A DNA stretch of 64,000 nucleotides, taken from Oopsacas minuta (lineage: Eukaryota; Porifera; Hexactinellida; Lyssacinosida; Leucopsacidae). Positions 47,511 to 59,721 of this stretch are shown one piece after another. The translations under genes were made by a program, and so were the position numbers. The DNA lies in NCBI GenBank assembly GCA_024704765.1, contig JAKMXF010000360.1, positions 62,160 through 126,159 of the forward strand. Direction: 5' to 3'. The number at the start of each line of letters is the position of its first letter. The stretch's first letter is position 1. Below the pieces are notes generated by a model. The model was not told where the DNA came from and did not search any database. It saw nothing but the letters and a program-made list of their open reading frames with translations.

Positions 47511-49130
47511 ATGGCAGACTTGTTAGTTCCTAATGACACCAGACAGACACATCTAGAGGTGTTAATAAGTGGATCTACTCTCAGTTTTCTTACATTTAAG
47601 CTCAAAAACTGTCAGGGAGATACTGAAGGATTTCTATATGGACATGTTAATACAAGGTTAGTTATTATAGTGTAACATATGTCCTCTCTGAATTCTTAGA
47701 AACAGCTGACTAACAAATAAACTGTAATAATATATTCCTATAGAGTAACACAAGAGGTGTCAGATACTCAAGAAGAATATGAATCTATACAGAAAACAAT
47801 AACAATAACAGACTTTATTTGTTTTAAGAATAAGTTTACCTTCTATGATAAATGTGGCAGACTTGACACCTCTAAATGTGCCCGTGTAGAGTGTCTGACA
47901 AGTGGCACGGTGGCACACTCCAGGACAGTAGGATGGTTCTCATTCCGTAGAAATACTACTAGTGGTATGTCTATAAGAGAGAAGTTCATTCATCAAGATT
48001 TGAAGAATTTGTTTACTCCTGCTATTGACACCTTCCTGCATTTGTTGTTAATTGAAACTCTATCTAATCAGCTGGTGTTAGAGCAGTTATCTCTATCTGT
48101 AAGTAAACAAACAAACAAACAAACCTCGAATTAATTACTTCATCAACAGGTAAACACCTATGACCCGTGTTTCACTGGTAAACACATCCTTACTCCTCAT
48201 TCTCTGAAGATAATTAATCTTAATGCTACTAACAGTAAGAATAGCTACAAATACCCTATAGACATAGCTGGCATATCACTAGCTCATTCTATCTCCCTCG
48301 ACACCATTATAACACCGTATTCTGAGCAGATAGGAACCAAACCTCCTTTCTTACAGTCCTCACAGATGATTACACAGGTTATACATATTATACTATCTAT
48401 GTTATATGATTAATCATATTTTAACACCTTAGATATCTACAAAAACTCTTGACAGGATGTCACAATTGAGAGGACAGATAATCTCTAACGCGGGACACAT
48501 CGATCAGCTGAAGAGTGAGATTAGAGAGATGTCACGTGACACTAGCTACCCAGTTGATTTGACACCTTCAGCTCCCCCCTCCTCTATACTCATAAACATA
48601 AACAAGAAGACAGCTGTATGTGTAACTAGTAAATAACAACAAATAAACATATGAACCTAATCTATTATTATAGGATATTAGCCTACCTCAGAAATCAGCT
48701 GCTGATTATAATACATATTCTAATCAAGATAAGATTATTAATCAGGATCCTAATCTGGCACATACTGGAAGCACAAGGTAAGTCTACTCAATATTGATAC
48801 CTAGCTTTATATGCATATTTTCACACCTTTTCTTATAGGATATTTCCACCACTCGAAGTTAACCCTTCAACACTCCCAGAACAACCACCCCCGTATAATC
48901 ACCACCTGTCACAGGGTTACACGGGAACACTAGAGATCCCATCACAGCCTCATGCACCTATGGATACTACTAGTCATGTAGCACTAGCCATATTCACAAA
49001 TAATAACAATAACAATAATAACAATAACTTCATACAAACAAAATTATCAGCTGATAACAGTAAGGTTATAGGATTCTATCATAGCAACATTAAAGTTAAG
49101 AAAGAATGTGAGGATGAGAGTTCAGCTTAA
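47511..49130 (+). CDS. ABRAXAS: Abraxas-family MPN(-) scaffold protein
   Basis: Scaffold that holds the deubiquitinase BRCC36 in the nuclear BRCA1-A or cytoplasmic BRISC complex. Six exons (47,511-47,656; 47,744-48,098; 48,150-48,377; 48,433-48,615; 48,674-48,777; 48,839-49,130) join in frame to 435 aa. MPN-like domain: LEVLISGSTLSFLTF, GFLYGHV, then VGWFSFRRNTTSGMSIREKF, the strongest family mark; the metalloprotease motif is absent, as expected for this subunit. A coiled coil follows (STKTLDRMSQLRGQIISNAG), then a polar tail with an Asn run. I do not see the C-terminal pSxxF motif of Abraxas 1, so it is more like Abraxas 2 or an unsplit ancestor. Confidence 0.85.
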
Positions 49131-49281
49131 TTATACTATCGAGGTGTTAACTGATTTGCTATAAATAGAAGTGTTTTAATTTAACGAATTTTATCTGATT
49201 ACTATAACAACAATATATATATATGTATATGTATACAAACAGACAAACAAATAGTTGTTTACTAATAGCTAAGATAAACAA

Positions 49282-50888
49282 ATGGCACAGAGAGATGACA
49301 CCTCTCCGACCAGAGAAGATGAGCATTGGAAGGATCAGCTGATTAAACCCCCAAGAGATGAAAGGATCAGGACTAGTGACGTCACTACTACGAGTGGAAT
49401 AGAATTTGAGGACTATTCTCTTAAGAGAGAGCTGCTGATGGGAATATTTGAGTTAGGGTTTGAGAGACCGTCTCCTGTACAGGAGGAGAGCATTCCACAG
49501 GTATTATTTGGTAACTAGGGAAGAACAGTGTAACATTCTTGGGAGTAGCAATATATATTCTTAGAACCGGTTTCCAAAGGATGGTGCTTATATCCGGCAT
49601 GTACTGTTCTTAAAACTTTATATTATTATTGTGTTACTATTCTAACACCTCTAGGTACTGTCTGGTAAGGACATACTAGCCCGGGCTAAGAACGGGACAG
49701 GAAAGACAGCTGCTTACCTGATCCCCATCCTCCAGAAACTGGACCCCTATCTCCATGATATACAGTCTCTAATAATAGTACCTACAAGAGAGCTAGCTCT
49801 ACAGACATCTAATATAGCTAAGGAGCTGAGTAAGCATATGGGAGTTAGAGTAATGGTAGCTACAGGAGGTACTATACTAAGAGAGGATATACTCAGATTA
49901 CAGGATATAGTACATCTGTTAATTGGTACATATTATATAACTGTTACCAATCCATTCACGCTTGGACCCCAAGGACTCCTTGGAGCTAAGGTTGCACTTA
50001 AATTAACCAATAGAATATCATCTTTAGGTACACCTGGTAGACTCCTAGACCTTATCCGTAAGAAGGTAGCTAGCATGGTAGGCTGTGACGTCATGGTACT
50101 AGACGAGGCAGATAAACTACTATCCATGGATGTTAATGAGAGTCTCCCTCAGATTCTGAGACATCTACCGGATGAGAGACAGGTGTTACTATACTCTGCT
50201 ACATTTCCTGTTAGTGTTAAGTCATTCTGTGGCAGACATCTGAATGATCCTTATGAGATAAATTTGATGGAAGATCTGACACTTAAGGGTGTGACTCAGT
50301 ATTATGCTTATGTAGAGGAGAGACAGAAGGTGGTTGTTTGTTTATTTGTTTGTTTACTTTTTTATTTGTTTACTTGCTTATGTGTAGGTGCACTGTCTCA
50401 ACACCCTATTCCTCCGTCTACAGATACAACAGAGTGTAATATTCTGCTCTACTCGTTCCAGAGTAGAACTACTCGCTCGTAAGATTACAGATATAGGATA
50501 TTCCTGTTTCTACATTCACTCCCAAATGCTGCAGAGCTACAGGAATAGAGTATTTCATGACTTCAGGAAGGGTAACTGTAGGAACCTGGTCTGTACTGAT
50601 CTATTCACGCGGGGAATAGACATACCAACTGTTAATGTTGTTATTAACTTTGATTTCCCTAGCAATGCAGAGACCTATCTCCATCGGATAGGACGTACGG
50701 GGAGGTTCGGTCACATGGGAATAGCTATTAACTTCGTTACTGAGAAAGATATCCCCCTTCTCTTCAGAATAGAACAGGAACTTAACACAACGGTAACTGC
50801 TATACCCCCGGAGGTAGAGAAACGTCTCTATGTACCAGAATTCCAACTTCTCATCGAGGGGGACAACCCTAACACCAACACGAAATAA
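49282..50888 (+). CDS. DDX6: DEAD-box RNA helicase DDX6/Me31B
   Basis: ATP-dependent RNA helicase acting in P-bodies, decapping and miRNA repression. Four exons (49,282-49,500; 49,655-49,925; 50,028-50,329; 50,388-50,888) give 430 aa. Motifs in order: [26 protein letters not shown] (broken here by length only: Q motif), AKNGTGKT (I), PTRELALQ (Ia), TPGRLLDL (Ib), VLDEADKLL (II), YSATFP (III), [13 protein letters not shown] (IV), FTRGIDIP (V), [12 protein letters not shown] (VI). It is shorter than vertebrate DDX6 at both ends. The intron 49,926-50,027 is 102 nt with no in-frame stop and lies within the codon context of TPGR, so retention would insert 34 residues there. Confidence 0.95.
49525..49607. 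mobile_element. MITE family 2 fragment
   Basis: TTGGGAGTAGCAATATATAT, TTCTTAGAACCGG and GGATGGTGCTTATATCCGGC are shared with the family; it ends near ACTGT. It lies in DDX6 intron 1. Confidence 0.65.
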
Positions 50889-51286
50889 CTCTTGCTGTTT
50901 CAACATTTCTCACTTAGCTTCACTACGGGATAGTGACAATGGTATGGTGTGAATATTTTTAGACAGGGCTGGTCCCTAACAACCCTCACTACACAATGGA
51001 ACGCTTATTGTGTCCGTATACTTAGTATTGAATATTCTCTAGCTATTGCAATTGTTATAACTTAACAAACAAACAATAATAAATTTATATTTTCTAAATT
51101 TGCTATTTCTTCTGAGATCTATTTATAGCCGGGGCAGACGGATTCCTAATTGGTTGCTATGGATACCGTATGAATGTTACTATTGCATATAATTAGCAGA
51201 ACACATCATATCACTGAACAGTGTAGAAAATAGTGTATTGTCTATGAGATTAAAATATTACAATACATCATGTCTTAAAATATATA
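50889..51286. other. Intergenic, tail-to-tail of DDX6 and LAP gene
   Basis: 3' untranslated flanks of two converging genes; nothing else is seen. Confidence 0.6.
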
Positions 51287-54200
51287 TTAGTTAGTGGGAT
51301 CCAGAGAGGAGTCGATTGGTACCCCTGGTACTTCCTGTTTAAGGTTCTCCTCCAGGTCCTGGAGACGTTTTATCAGGTCCTCCATGTGCTGGGTCTGATT
51401 GGTCATCTTTTGGGTCATCATCTCCCGCCATTGCTGTCTCTGGCCCTGTCCTAGACATTTGATTGGTTAAGATATTGAATAGATGTATACAGGTGTTTAT
51501 ACATAATTCAAATAATTACTGATATATAACTAATGGAATAGGTGTTACTTTGATGGTTTGTGACCATATTTGTATAATTTAATACTTTAAGCGGGTAATT
51601 AATATATCCGTGTTAGATATTACAGGAGTTTATTGTATTAGTAATTCTATGATAGATTTAATTCAATTAAAATTGAGTTAGGAAGCATTGAGGAATGTTA
51701 GTTATATAAGGTGTGAAAATGATTATATACCCTGAACTGAGTTGTCTTGTGTATCACCAGGAGATTGATCATCATCTGAATCATCAGCTGTAAACAAACA
51801 ATAACAACAACAATAATTAAATAAATAAATAAACAACTCACCAGTACTATACTCCCCTTCACATATAATTAGCGTCATGTTAGTGTTACACTTAGAAAGA
51901 ATAGTAACAGCTTCTTTATACTGTAAGCCTATTAAGGATTTACCATTAACCTCGAGGATACGTTGTCCAGACTTGAGATGTCCTGGAGCTGAAGCTGGAC
52001 TATTCTCCTGTATCTAAATAGGTGTGAAAATGTGTATAACACAGCTGATTTCTAAGAAAGGTGATAATATTCTATAACTTACAGATGATATGTATATTCC
52101 CTTGCTAGGTTGATTCTCCATATTCTCTAGATCTGTATCAGCTGTTGAGGTAGAAGGTATAGCTACGTCATCTCTTATAACTAATCCATAACTCTCTGAT
52201 TCTTTTTTGACAAGTGAAACTTCCTATTAAGATTATTAATTATACATTTTGTATTGAAAATAATCCTGCATAGTATTAAGCTAGCTTTATTGTATTATAT
52301 AACCATGGATATGCTGTTAATATCTTACCTGTAATCCTGGAGGGGGAGGTACATGTCTAACAATTATCTTTATTTCATTTCCTGATTTAGTGAAGCATTC
52401 CACAGCTGTTATATGAGCAGCTTTACGTAGATTCTGATTATTTACCTATATGTGATAGTTCCAGATAATAATTCCAGTTACACATACAATTATATCATAT
52501 TTCAAACCTCTAGAATCCTATCTCCTACTTTAAGTAGTTTGGTCTTATCAGCTGATCCACCTGGTACAATCTATAATAGTAACACATTAGTATAGTATAG
52601 AATATATTCATATGATTCATTTGTCACCTTAGAGATGTATATACCAGGTCTTCCCTTCCCGAAGGGTCCACTAGATATTGTTCCTCCTCCCACTATGCTC
52701 ATTCCAAGCTTCCCACTTTTCACTAGTAATGTCTCCTATAAACATTCCATTATACACAATCCGTTGCTAGGTAAATAGGTGTGAATTAATCATATACCTC
52801 TACAGGGTAGTCACTGTCTGAGTCGTGATCAGAGGATGATAGCTCTGTAGAGGATGCGGGTGATACAGGTTCATCAACTGATACCTTCCTGACCTCTTGA
52901 TCCTCTGGGGTCATTCTGTGTATACGGAGACGGACTGATCCCTTGGTATTCATTAGGAGAGCAGCTACCTCTCGTTTACACAAGTTCTCAAGAGATTGTT
53001 TGTTTACCTGTTTAGAAACAAACAATATAATATCATATAGTGTAACCTCAACCAACTGGCCTCTGGAAACGGAGTGAAATAAATAGAATTCTTAGTCCCA
53101 TAAAAATAAAACCTCACAAAGAGACAGGGTAGCATTGCTAACACCCCGTATTAATATAAATAGAATAGTGCATACCTCTAATATCTGGTCTCCCTGTCTG
53201 AGTCTACCGTCTCTGAAAGCTGCTGAGCCAGGCATTATTGATTTAACGAATATTCCCTCCTAGTAAAATAAACAAACATGTAAACAAACTAGTAAACAAT
53301 CAGACAAACAAATAATTACCTTAGCATAATCACTATCTCCCCAGAAAGTGAATCCTAACTCTTCAAATCCTTCTCTGCCAACAACAATTTCTTCCTAAAC
53401 AAAACAACAAATAAACACAAATATAACATATAAGCTGTAGCCTAGTTACCTCTGTGAATTTAGGAATTCTTAGCAGATCAGGTGTAGTAGGTATGTCAGG
53501 GGTCTGTTTCAATTCAACTTCCTGTCTCCCTGATTCTACCTCTGCGTACTTAATCACAGCTATATGGGAATCTATATACATATGTATAACATATCTGTAA
53601 AGGTGTGAGAATATGATTAATCTACCTGCTTCATCAAGAGTACTGGGCTTAGACACTTTCCCTTTCTTGCTTCCCTTCTTACCCCCAAATTTGAATAATT
53701 TAAATTTCCTCTTCCTTTTCTCAAAGGTGTCATATTCATAATGTGTCTCTTTAACACGTGACTCAAATTTTACTTGTTTCTTCTCCGTAGCAACCTAGTG
53801 TGTAGTATGGAATGTTATACGTAGTTCTAATATTAATTATTAATTATTACTTACTACTGCTCGCATAGCAGAGTCTTTAATCTTCCCTCTATCCTTGTAA
53901 CGAGGTGTCTTCTGTCTCTCAATCTAATAAACAATAATAAACAACAAACTAGTAAACTAGTAAACAACAACACACAGGTACTCCGACAGATGTTAGTCCG
54001 GGCTGGAATGTTACTTCTGGTTCCCCTTTGGACTCAGTAGAGTCCTCCATGTGATCAAATATATCCCCTGTAGGTAATCCCAGGTGAGATATGTCTATAA
54101 ATATAAGGTGTTAGAATATGTATATTTATTTGTTTATTTGTTTGCTGTTTACCTAAGTTTTGTGGTAGGAAGTGGTGTGTACAAGTGGGACCTTGGTTAG

Positions 54201-56139
54201 CACCTTGATTAGGCTCTATGTCTAGCTTCATGACTGGTAAAATCTACAAATAATAATAATAACAAACCTGTGTATATTATTTGTGTATATATATATATAC
54301 CTGTGATTCTCCTATCCAAAGAGCTGATAGATCTAACTCTGTCATACTAGCTGGTAAACACTTCAATCTGTAAACAATAATAATAATAACAATAACAGAT
54401 ACCGGTTATAGAGTACTCCTAGTGCTGTTCTTAATACTTACTTATTGTTTCTGAGGTCTAACACTTTAAGTTCCGTCAGCAACCGAACAGATTCAGGAAT
54501 GTCAACCAATTCATTATTCCTTAATGATAGAATACGGAGTGATGGATTCTTCCCGAACTGTAAACAAATAAACAAGTAAACAACAAGTAAATAGAGGTGT
54601 TAGAATATGAATATACTCACAGAGGAAGGAATATGAGTGATTCTATTCTGATCCAAATACAATACCTCTAGATTTGGTAGTTCATATAAAGCAGCTGGTG
54701 TAGACTATATGTGTATATATAATAAAGGTGTAAGAATATGAATATTTAGTATAACTAACCTCTAAAGCATTCTCACTAAGTACGAACTCTCTAAGCTCTA
54801 CAAGACTATATAAGGAGAGGTGTTATAATATGTATATACAGCTATATTAATATAATATGCTTACTGTTCTATCGTATCAGGAAGAGAGTGCAGTCTGTTT
54901 ATATCTACTTTGAGGAGTGTTAGTTTCTTCAAATGTCCTGTAAACAAATAGGTAAACAGGTAAGCAAGTAACAAACAAACAAACAAACAAACAAACAACT
55001 AACTTACCAATTCCTAGAGGTAACCATTGTATACAGTTCTCAGTTAGATGCAGGTCTGCCAGATTCTGTAACAGATTAATATTATCCGGCAGAGCATCCA
55101 ATCTATTTTTAGACACATCTAAACATTCTAATCTTGATAGGTGTGATATTTCTTGTGGCATTTCCGGTAGATTATTAGAGTCTAACCATAATTCTTGTAG
55201 CAGAGATAATTGTCCTATTTCTGGGGGCTATGGGATATGATTAAATAGACAAATAGTAGAGTATATTAATGTTACATACCAAATAGTCAATCTCGTTACC
55301 ACCCAAGTCAAATTGTGCTAGTTTAGATAAACATCCAATCGATCTAAAGCAAACAAGCATAAACAAACAAATAAATAAATAATAAACAAATAACTCACGC
55401 GGGTAATTCTGTTAGATTATTGTCTCTACATTCTAACACTTGTAAATTAACTAAACTGTAAACAAATATATAAATAACAATAATAAACAATATTTGTAAA
55501 CAAAATACCTTCCTATCTCATTAGGCATTCTCTCTAGGTTTGTGTCGTTAAGACAACATTTAGTTAAGCTCTTAACTCTAGCTACACAGTCAGGTGTTCT
55601 GAAGTATACAAACAAACAATAATCAAATATTCACACCTCTGAGTATATATACATATTGTTGTTGTTTACCTGACTAACGGATTAAAAGATACATCTAAGA
55701 TTCTGAGACTATTACAGTGCTGTATGTTATCTGGGAGATCTATCAAACCTATGAATAATTACATATAATATCATAGCAACGGATGTGTGAGGTAGGAATG
55801 TACCATTTTTACTAATGTCTAGCTCTACTAATCTATCCATGTTAGCTATTTGCGGAGGAATCTTAATGAGGTCATTCTCACTTAGAGTTAACACTCTCAA
55901 GTTAATCAGCTGTTGGAAGAGTAACTAAAGGAATAAACAAGTAAACAAACAAATAAACAAATAAACAAATAAACACTAACAGGAGGTAGATCCTTAATCT
56001 GGTTATAATCAAGATATAACTCATGCAGAGATCTCCTCTGTCTGTATATATAGTCAGGCACAAAGATCAGCTGTTTTCCTCTGAGATCCACCTGATCAGC
56101 CACAGGAGCACAGCCCGCACACGCCTTGAATACCGACAT
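51287..56139 (-). CDS. LAP-family polarity protein (LRR + 3 PDZ), Scribble-like
   Basis: Scribble/Erbin/Densin-class scaffold at basolateral membranes. I read 27 exons on minus, about 985 aa, from MSVFKACAGCAPVADQVDLRG (56,139) to ...DSSLDPTN (51,287). The N-terminal cap and about 16 leucine-rich repeats run to exon 12 (SLHELYLDYNQIKDLP; LECLDVSKNRLDALPDNI; LTENCIQWLPLGIG). A basic linker follows (KRKRKFKLFKFGGKKGSKK), then three PDZ domains. PDZ1 has LGFTFWGD and GDQILEVN; PDZ2 has LGMSIVGGG and GDRILEVN; PDZ3 has YGLVIRDD and GQRILEVNGKSL. The end is a short coiled coil (DLIKRLQDLEENLKQE). Vertebrate Scribble has four PDZ domains and Erbin one, so three is intermediate. My exon sum is one base off frame near the last two exons; the acceptor there is uncertain. 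Confidence 0.88.
51550..51639. mobile_element. MITE family 1 fragment
   Basis: Reversed end ACAATAAACTCCTGTAATAT and ACACGGATATATTAATTACC match family 1. It sits in the last LAP intron. Confidence 0.55.
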
Positions 56140-56954
56140 ATTAATGCTATTTATAGAATGCTGAGTAAATAACAACAATAAGGAATAACTGTATATATAC
56201 TAATATGTATATTTTCACACCTTGTAGATCAATTGAAAGTATTGGATTGATCTTAAAGCTGAGACATAATTTCTGTTAGAAAATAATTAATTAAGCTACT
56301 TTATAGGAATATTAAGGATTCTAGCCTCGAGAACAGCCAATCATTTGTCAGGATTCTAGGCGCCAGACTTATCAAATAACAGCTGATATATGTTGCTAAG
56401 GAGTCATTTATGGAATGTGAATATTTCTAACAATCGAACATTTTCCGTAAATGTATTAACTATTGATTTAGTAAGCAAGAATATTCCACATATAATATAA
56501 ATATTTAAGCGCTATCTAATCTATAAATAGAATAAGCTATATCCTGGTATGAATATATTTATGACACCTCCAGAATCAATAACAATAACAACAAAGTGCA
56601 TAAATAAAATCAAACAAATATCTATATTATATAAGCAAGCATAGAGCCTATAGCTAATGTGTAGGAAGGCTAATATATTCAATAACTCGGTTTCATTAAG
56701 GAGTTATGTCTGTCTTAGTGAAGATATTGAAATATGATTAAGGTGTTATAATTAATCATATGACAGGGATTGCTCAGCAGACCTGAATAGACAATAATTT
56801 TGCATACAACTAGTGATTAATCATATGAATAATCCTGACACCTTATATGGCTTTAAAATATATTTATTCAATAAAAATGCAAAACAAAATATTTACAAAT
56901 AAATAAAAGCAGTGGTGTATGAAAGAAAGCTGACTGGCCGTGTTAAACACATTT
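56140..56954. other. Intergenic between LAP gene and orphan adaptor
   Basis: AT-rich; holds the LAP promoter side and the 3' flank of the next minus-strand gene. Several TTCACACC/AGGTGTTA words. No gene is supported. Confidence 0.5.
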
Positions 56955-58307
56955 TCACACCTTTTTAATAAATTTAGGTAGAATCGGTTTTGGTTTTAGT
57001 ATTTTTGGCTTTGCTGGGATTTCAGAAATTTTCTTTTTTAGTTCCATCATTTCACACCTTATATGATCAGCTGTTTTCCTCTCTTCTTCCAAAAGTGTTG
57101 TATTAGTTTCTAAATCTTTTGTTACCTTTTCTAGGAGAGCTTTTAAGCGGACACATTCCTGTCTCCCACTTTTAACCTCTTTTTCCAGTTTCTGTCTGAC
57201 CACTATTTCCCCGCCTAACACCTGTGAATTTTCTATTTTTGAATCAATCAGCTGTTTGTTCAAATTAAATATTTCTAATTTTAGATTTGAGTATTCATCA
57301 GATTGTGTTGTCATCTCTGTGCCACTTTTCACGCCTATAGCGGGTTCCTCAGGAGCTAGAGGGACAATATCCCCCTCGTCAGGTGGTCTGTGAATAACCG
57401 CTAGAGGCGATACAATCTTACACTCACTCACTGGAGAGCTACATTCCTTCTGAGCTTTATCGTTGTTAAGGACAGGACTAGTAAGAGGTCTTTTAGTCAG
57501 GTGGTGTTTGTGTGTACGGATGGGTATAGGATCCAGTTTATCTGATGTTATGGGAGCAGATTGTGTGCCACATTCTGACGCCTGTTTCTTAACAATTTTA
57601 CGATTCTTACAGGTGTCATAATGACTGGGTATTTCTTCAGTTATGTCCAGACCCTCTTTGACCTTACGGGGTCTGGGGGCTGCTACAGGTTGTCCGTCAA
57701 TTGGTGAGCTATTCTTAGACTCAGATAGAGGAGCACTGATCTTAGAATCCTGCATTCCTTTGTTGTCATAGTTACGAAGATGTCTGGGCTGGAATAATGG
57801 ACTTTTGGTGTTTGTAGGTGGAGCAGAGAGAGGTGTTACTGGCACGGGGAGGTTGGATGGGATCTGGTAGATATCATCCCTCAGACAGTCTCTAGGGATT
57901 TTATAGTGATCCTCCTCTATCAGGTGGTCATAGTAATCATCACTAACTGATAGCTTTCTGTCTTCGACTTGAATTGCTTCGCTACAGGAAGGTGTGAAAT
58001 TCATTTCTTGAGATTTACTCTCATAAATGGCACAATATGGCTGACATGACACCTCAGTTCGTATCTCTATAAATAGACAAGTTGCAGAGGGAACCACTTG
58101 AAATGGCTCAACAGTTACCGCGTCAAAATCATCACCTAACAACATTCCTGAATGTGTACCGGTTGCTATGGTATCTGTACATGAGAAATGATTCTTTGAT
58201 GTCTCCCAGTTTAGAGTAGTGGTAATTTTGTCACCTGAGAATAACACCTCTCTACATCCAGTGGCTCTATCCTTCCTCCAGAATAAATATACGTTAGTCT
58301 CCGTCAT
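56955..58307 (-). CDS. Orphan adaptor-like protein, Tyr motifs and coiled coil
   Basis: Single uninterrupted frame of 450 aa starting MTETNVYLFWRKDRATGCRE. No named family is recognised. The first 110 residues look globular. Then comes an acidic Tyr-rich segment (VSDDYYDHLIEEDHYKIP, DDIYQIP), whose YKIP and YQIP fit the YxxP pattern used by Crk-type SH2 domains. A long Pro/Ser-rich disordered stretch follows (VAAPRPRK is a possible SH3 site), then a C-terminal coiled coil of about 100 residues (EYSNLKLEIFNLNKQLIDSK; LKALLEKVTKDLE) and a Lys/Pro tail (KPKILKPKPILPKF). The layout suggests a signalling scaffold under a tyrosine kinase; that role is inferred from motifs alone. Confidence 0.7.
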   Translation of the reverse strand: MTETNVYLFWRKDRATGCREVLFSGDKITTTLNWETSKNHFSCTDTIATGTHSGMLLGDDFDAVTVEPFQVVPSATCLFIEIRTEVSCQPYCAIYESKSQEMNFTPSCSEAIQVEDRKLSVSDDYYDHLIEEDHYKIPRDCLRDDIYQIPSNLPVPVTPLSAPPTNTKSPLFQPRHLRNYDNKGMQDSKISAPLSESKNSSPIDGQPVAAPRPRKVKEGLDITEEIPSHYDTCKNRKIVKKQASECGTQSAPITSDKLDPIPIRTHKHHLTKRPLTSPVLNNDKAQKECSSPVSECKIVSPLAVIHRPPDEGDIVPLAPEEPAIGVKSGTEMTTQSDEYSNLKLEIFNLNKQLIDSKIENSQVLGGEIVVRQKLEKEVKSGRQECVRLKALLEKVTKDLETNTTLLEEERKTADHIRCEMMELKKKISEIPAKPKILKPKPILPKFIKKV

Positions 58308-58422
58308 CTCTAGAGGTGTGAAGTGGCAGGGAAGTGGCAGGATAGGATTCTAATAGATATAAGTATAATTGTTATAAATATATCAAACAAAAAGATATGA
58401 ATATATATATATATTTACAAAT

Positions 58423-59031
58423 TCAAGAGGTGTTGACTGTAGAAGAGATGGTTTTGCCAAAAATCTTAGTCATAAACCACAAACCAGTTGTGCCACCTGG
58501 TACATAACTACACAGATACCATAGCAACGCCAAGAGCTGAAGAATGCCAAACAATAGAGTGAGAGGAGTGGAATGTAGCAGGACAGAAGCAAGTAGGGTG
58601 AGCAGGAGGGTAGCGATATAACTCAGAGTAAATGGGAGTCTCTGGAGAGATAGGATATGTGTCAGGTGTGCCCACGGACCCCAGAGGAACGAGAAGCTAC
58701 CTAGGGTGCAGATAGACCCCAGTGTGAAGAGGAGAGCAAATCTCCTCGCCTTTAGGACGATAAGAGGAACCAGTAGACCCGCTAACACAAAGAATATTAT
58801 ACCAAGTCCCAGAGAGATCAGGAATCCGACTAGTCTCTCCTTCCTGCCCAGACTAGGTACCCATTCAGTCTCCTGTTCTTGTGATCCCCTCCACCATCTG
58901 GCCAGTATACCCTCTCTGCCACTTGTTACCTCTCCTGCCTCCACGTCAGGTGGTTTAGTGTCACCTCTTGTCAGAGTTATGCTACTTGTAAGTGGCTTCT
59001 TAGAGAATATATTCATATATGCTAACATCAT
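58423..59031 (-). CDS. SFT2D: SFT2-family vesicle transport protein
   Basis: Golgi four-TM protein implicated in retrograde endosome-to-Golgi vesicle fusion. Single exon, 202 aa. After a polar N-terminus (start MMLAYMNIF; a second Met at residue 6 is equally possible) come the TM helices and the family core: GFLISLGLGIIFFVLA, ARRFALLFTLGSICTLGSFSF, FLWGPWAHLTHILSLQRLPFT, then LLALLWYLCSYVPGG. The long soluble N-terminus resembles the SFT2D3 type. Upstream on minus lies AT-rich intergenic DNA shared with Pumilio, which is transcribed the other way. Confidence 0.9.
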   Translation of the reverse strand: MMLAYMNIFSKKPLTSSITLTRGDTKPPDVEAGEVTSGREGILARWWRGSQEQETEWVPSLGRKERLVGFLISLGLGIIFFVLAGLLVPLIVLKARRFALLFTLGSICTLGSFSFLWGPWAHLTHILSLQRLPFTLSYIATLLLTLLASVLLHSTPLTLLFGILQLLALLWYLCSYVPGGTTGLWFMTKIFGKTISSTVNTS

Positions 59032-59721
59032 AATTAAATTATAATAATCATCCTATGATATGACATAATTCACACCTCAATGACAAGTATAAACAATTTA
59101 TATAGCATATTTTAACACCTATTAGAGTTAGTATATATTCTATTAATAGTTTATAACAAAACTCTTTTATCGTTAAAGTCGTATAAAACACAAATAATGT
59201 ATTAACCTCAAAATATGAGATTTTAACACCTTTAGCCTTTATAAGTCATATAATTATTAAATATTAGATTTATCATTAATAATTCAAGAATAAAGCTTTG
59301 ATGCAATTTTTATGGCAGAAAAATTCACAAAAGAATTCACCAAAATTTGTAGCTTAAACGCTTAAACTTTTACAGATTTATTATCTTAACAAATAATCAC
59401 TGAATAGAAATATTAAACAAATCAGATTAGTTTTCCTGTTACTTGCGATATAAACAAACAATCCATGGTGTGACACACGAGTGTAATATAAAGGTGTTTA
59501 TAAGAACATTCCTTTGGTAATTATACACAACCACACATAATGGCCTGAATAGGTATGTAGCTAGCATTCAGCTATGAATCAGTAGGCTTACCCAGTCTAG
59601 CCATAAATTACAGATTTCTAAATATATTCTATTATTTATTCTAGCTTTACTCCATAGTCCATTATTTGTTGTTATTTGTTGATGTTTGTTGATGTTTGTT
59701 GTTGTTTAGATTGTTAGCTAA
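59032..59721. other. Divergent promoter region of SFT2 and Pumilio
   Basis: AT-rich, with three TNACACCT words (59,070, 59,112, 59,225) and a TTGTTG run before the Pumilio start. No gene is seen. Confidence 0.55.

Noticed and set aside
49838-50482. Read-through DDX6 frame with 34 extra residues before TPGR as the main product
   Set aside because: The extra stretch has GT-AG ends and removing it restores the universally conserved motif spacing, so it is an intron.
58706-59044. Plus-strand frame opposite SFT2
   Set aside because: Antisense shadow of a clear membrane-protein gene.
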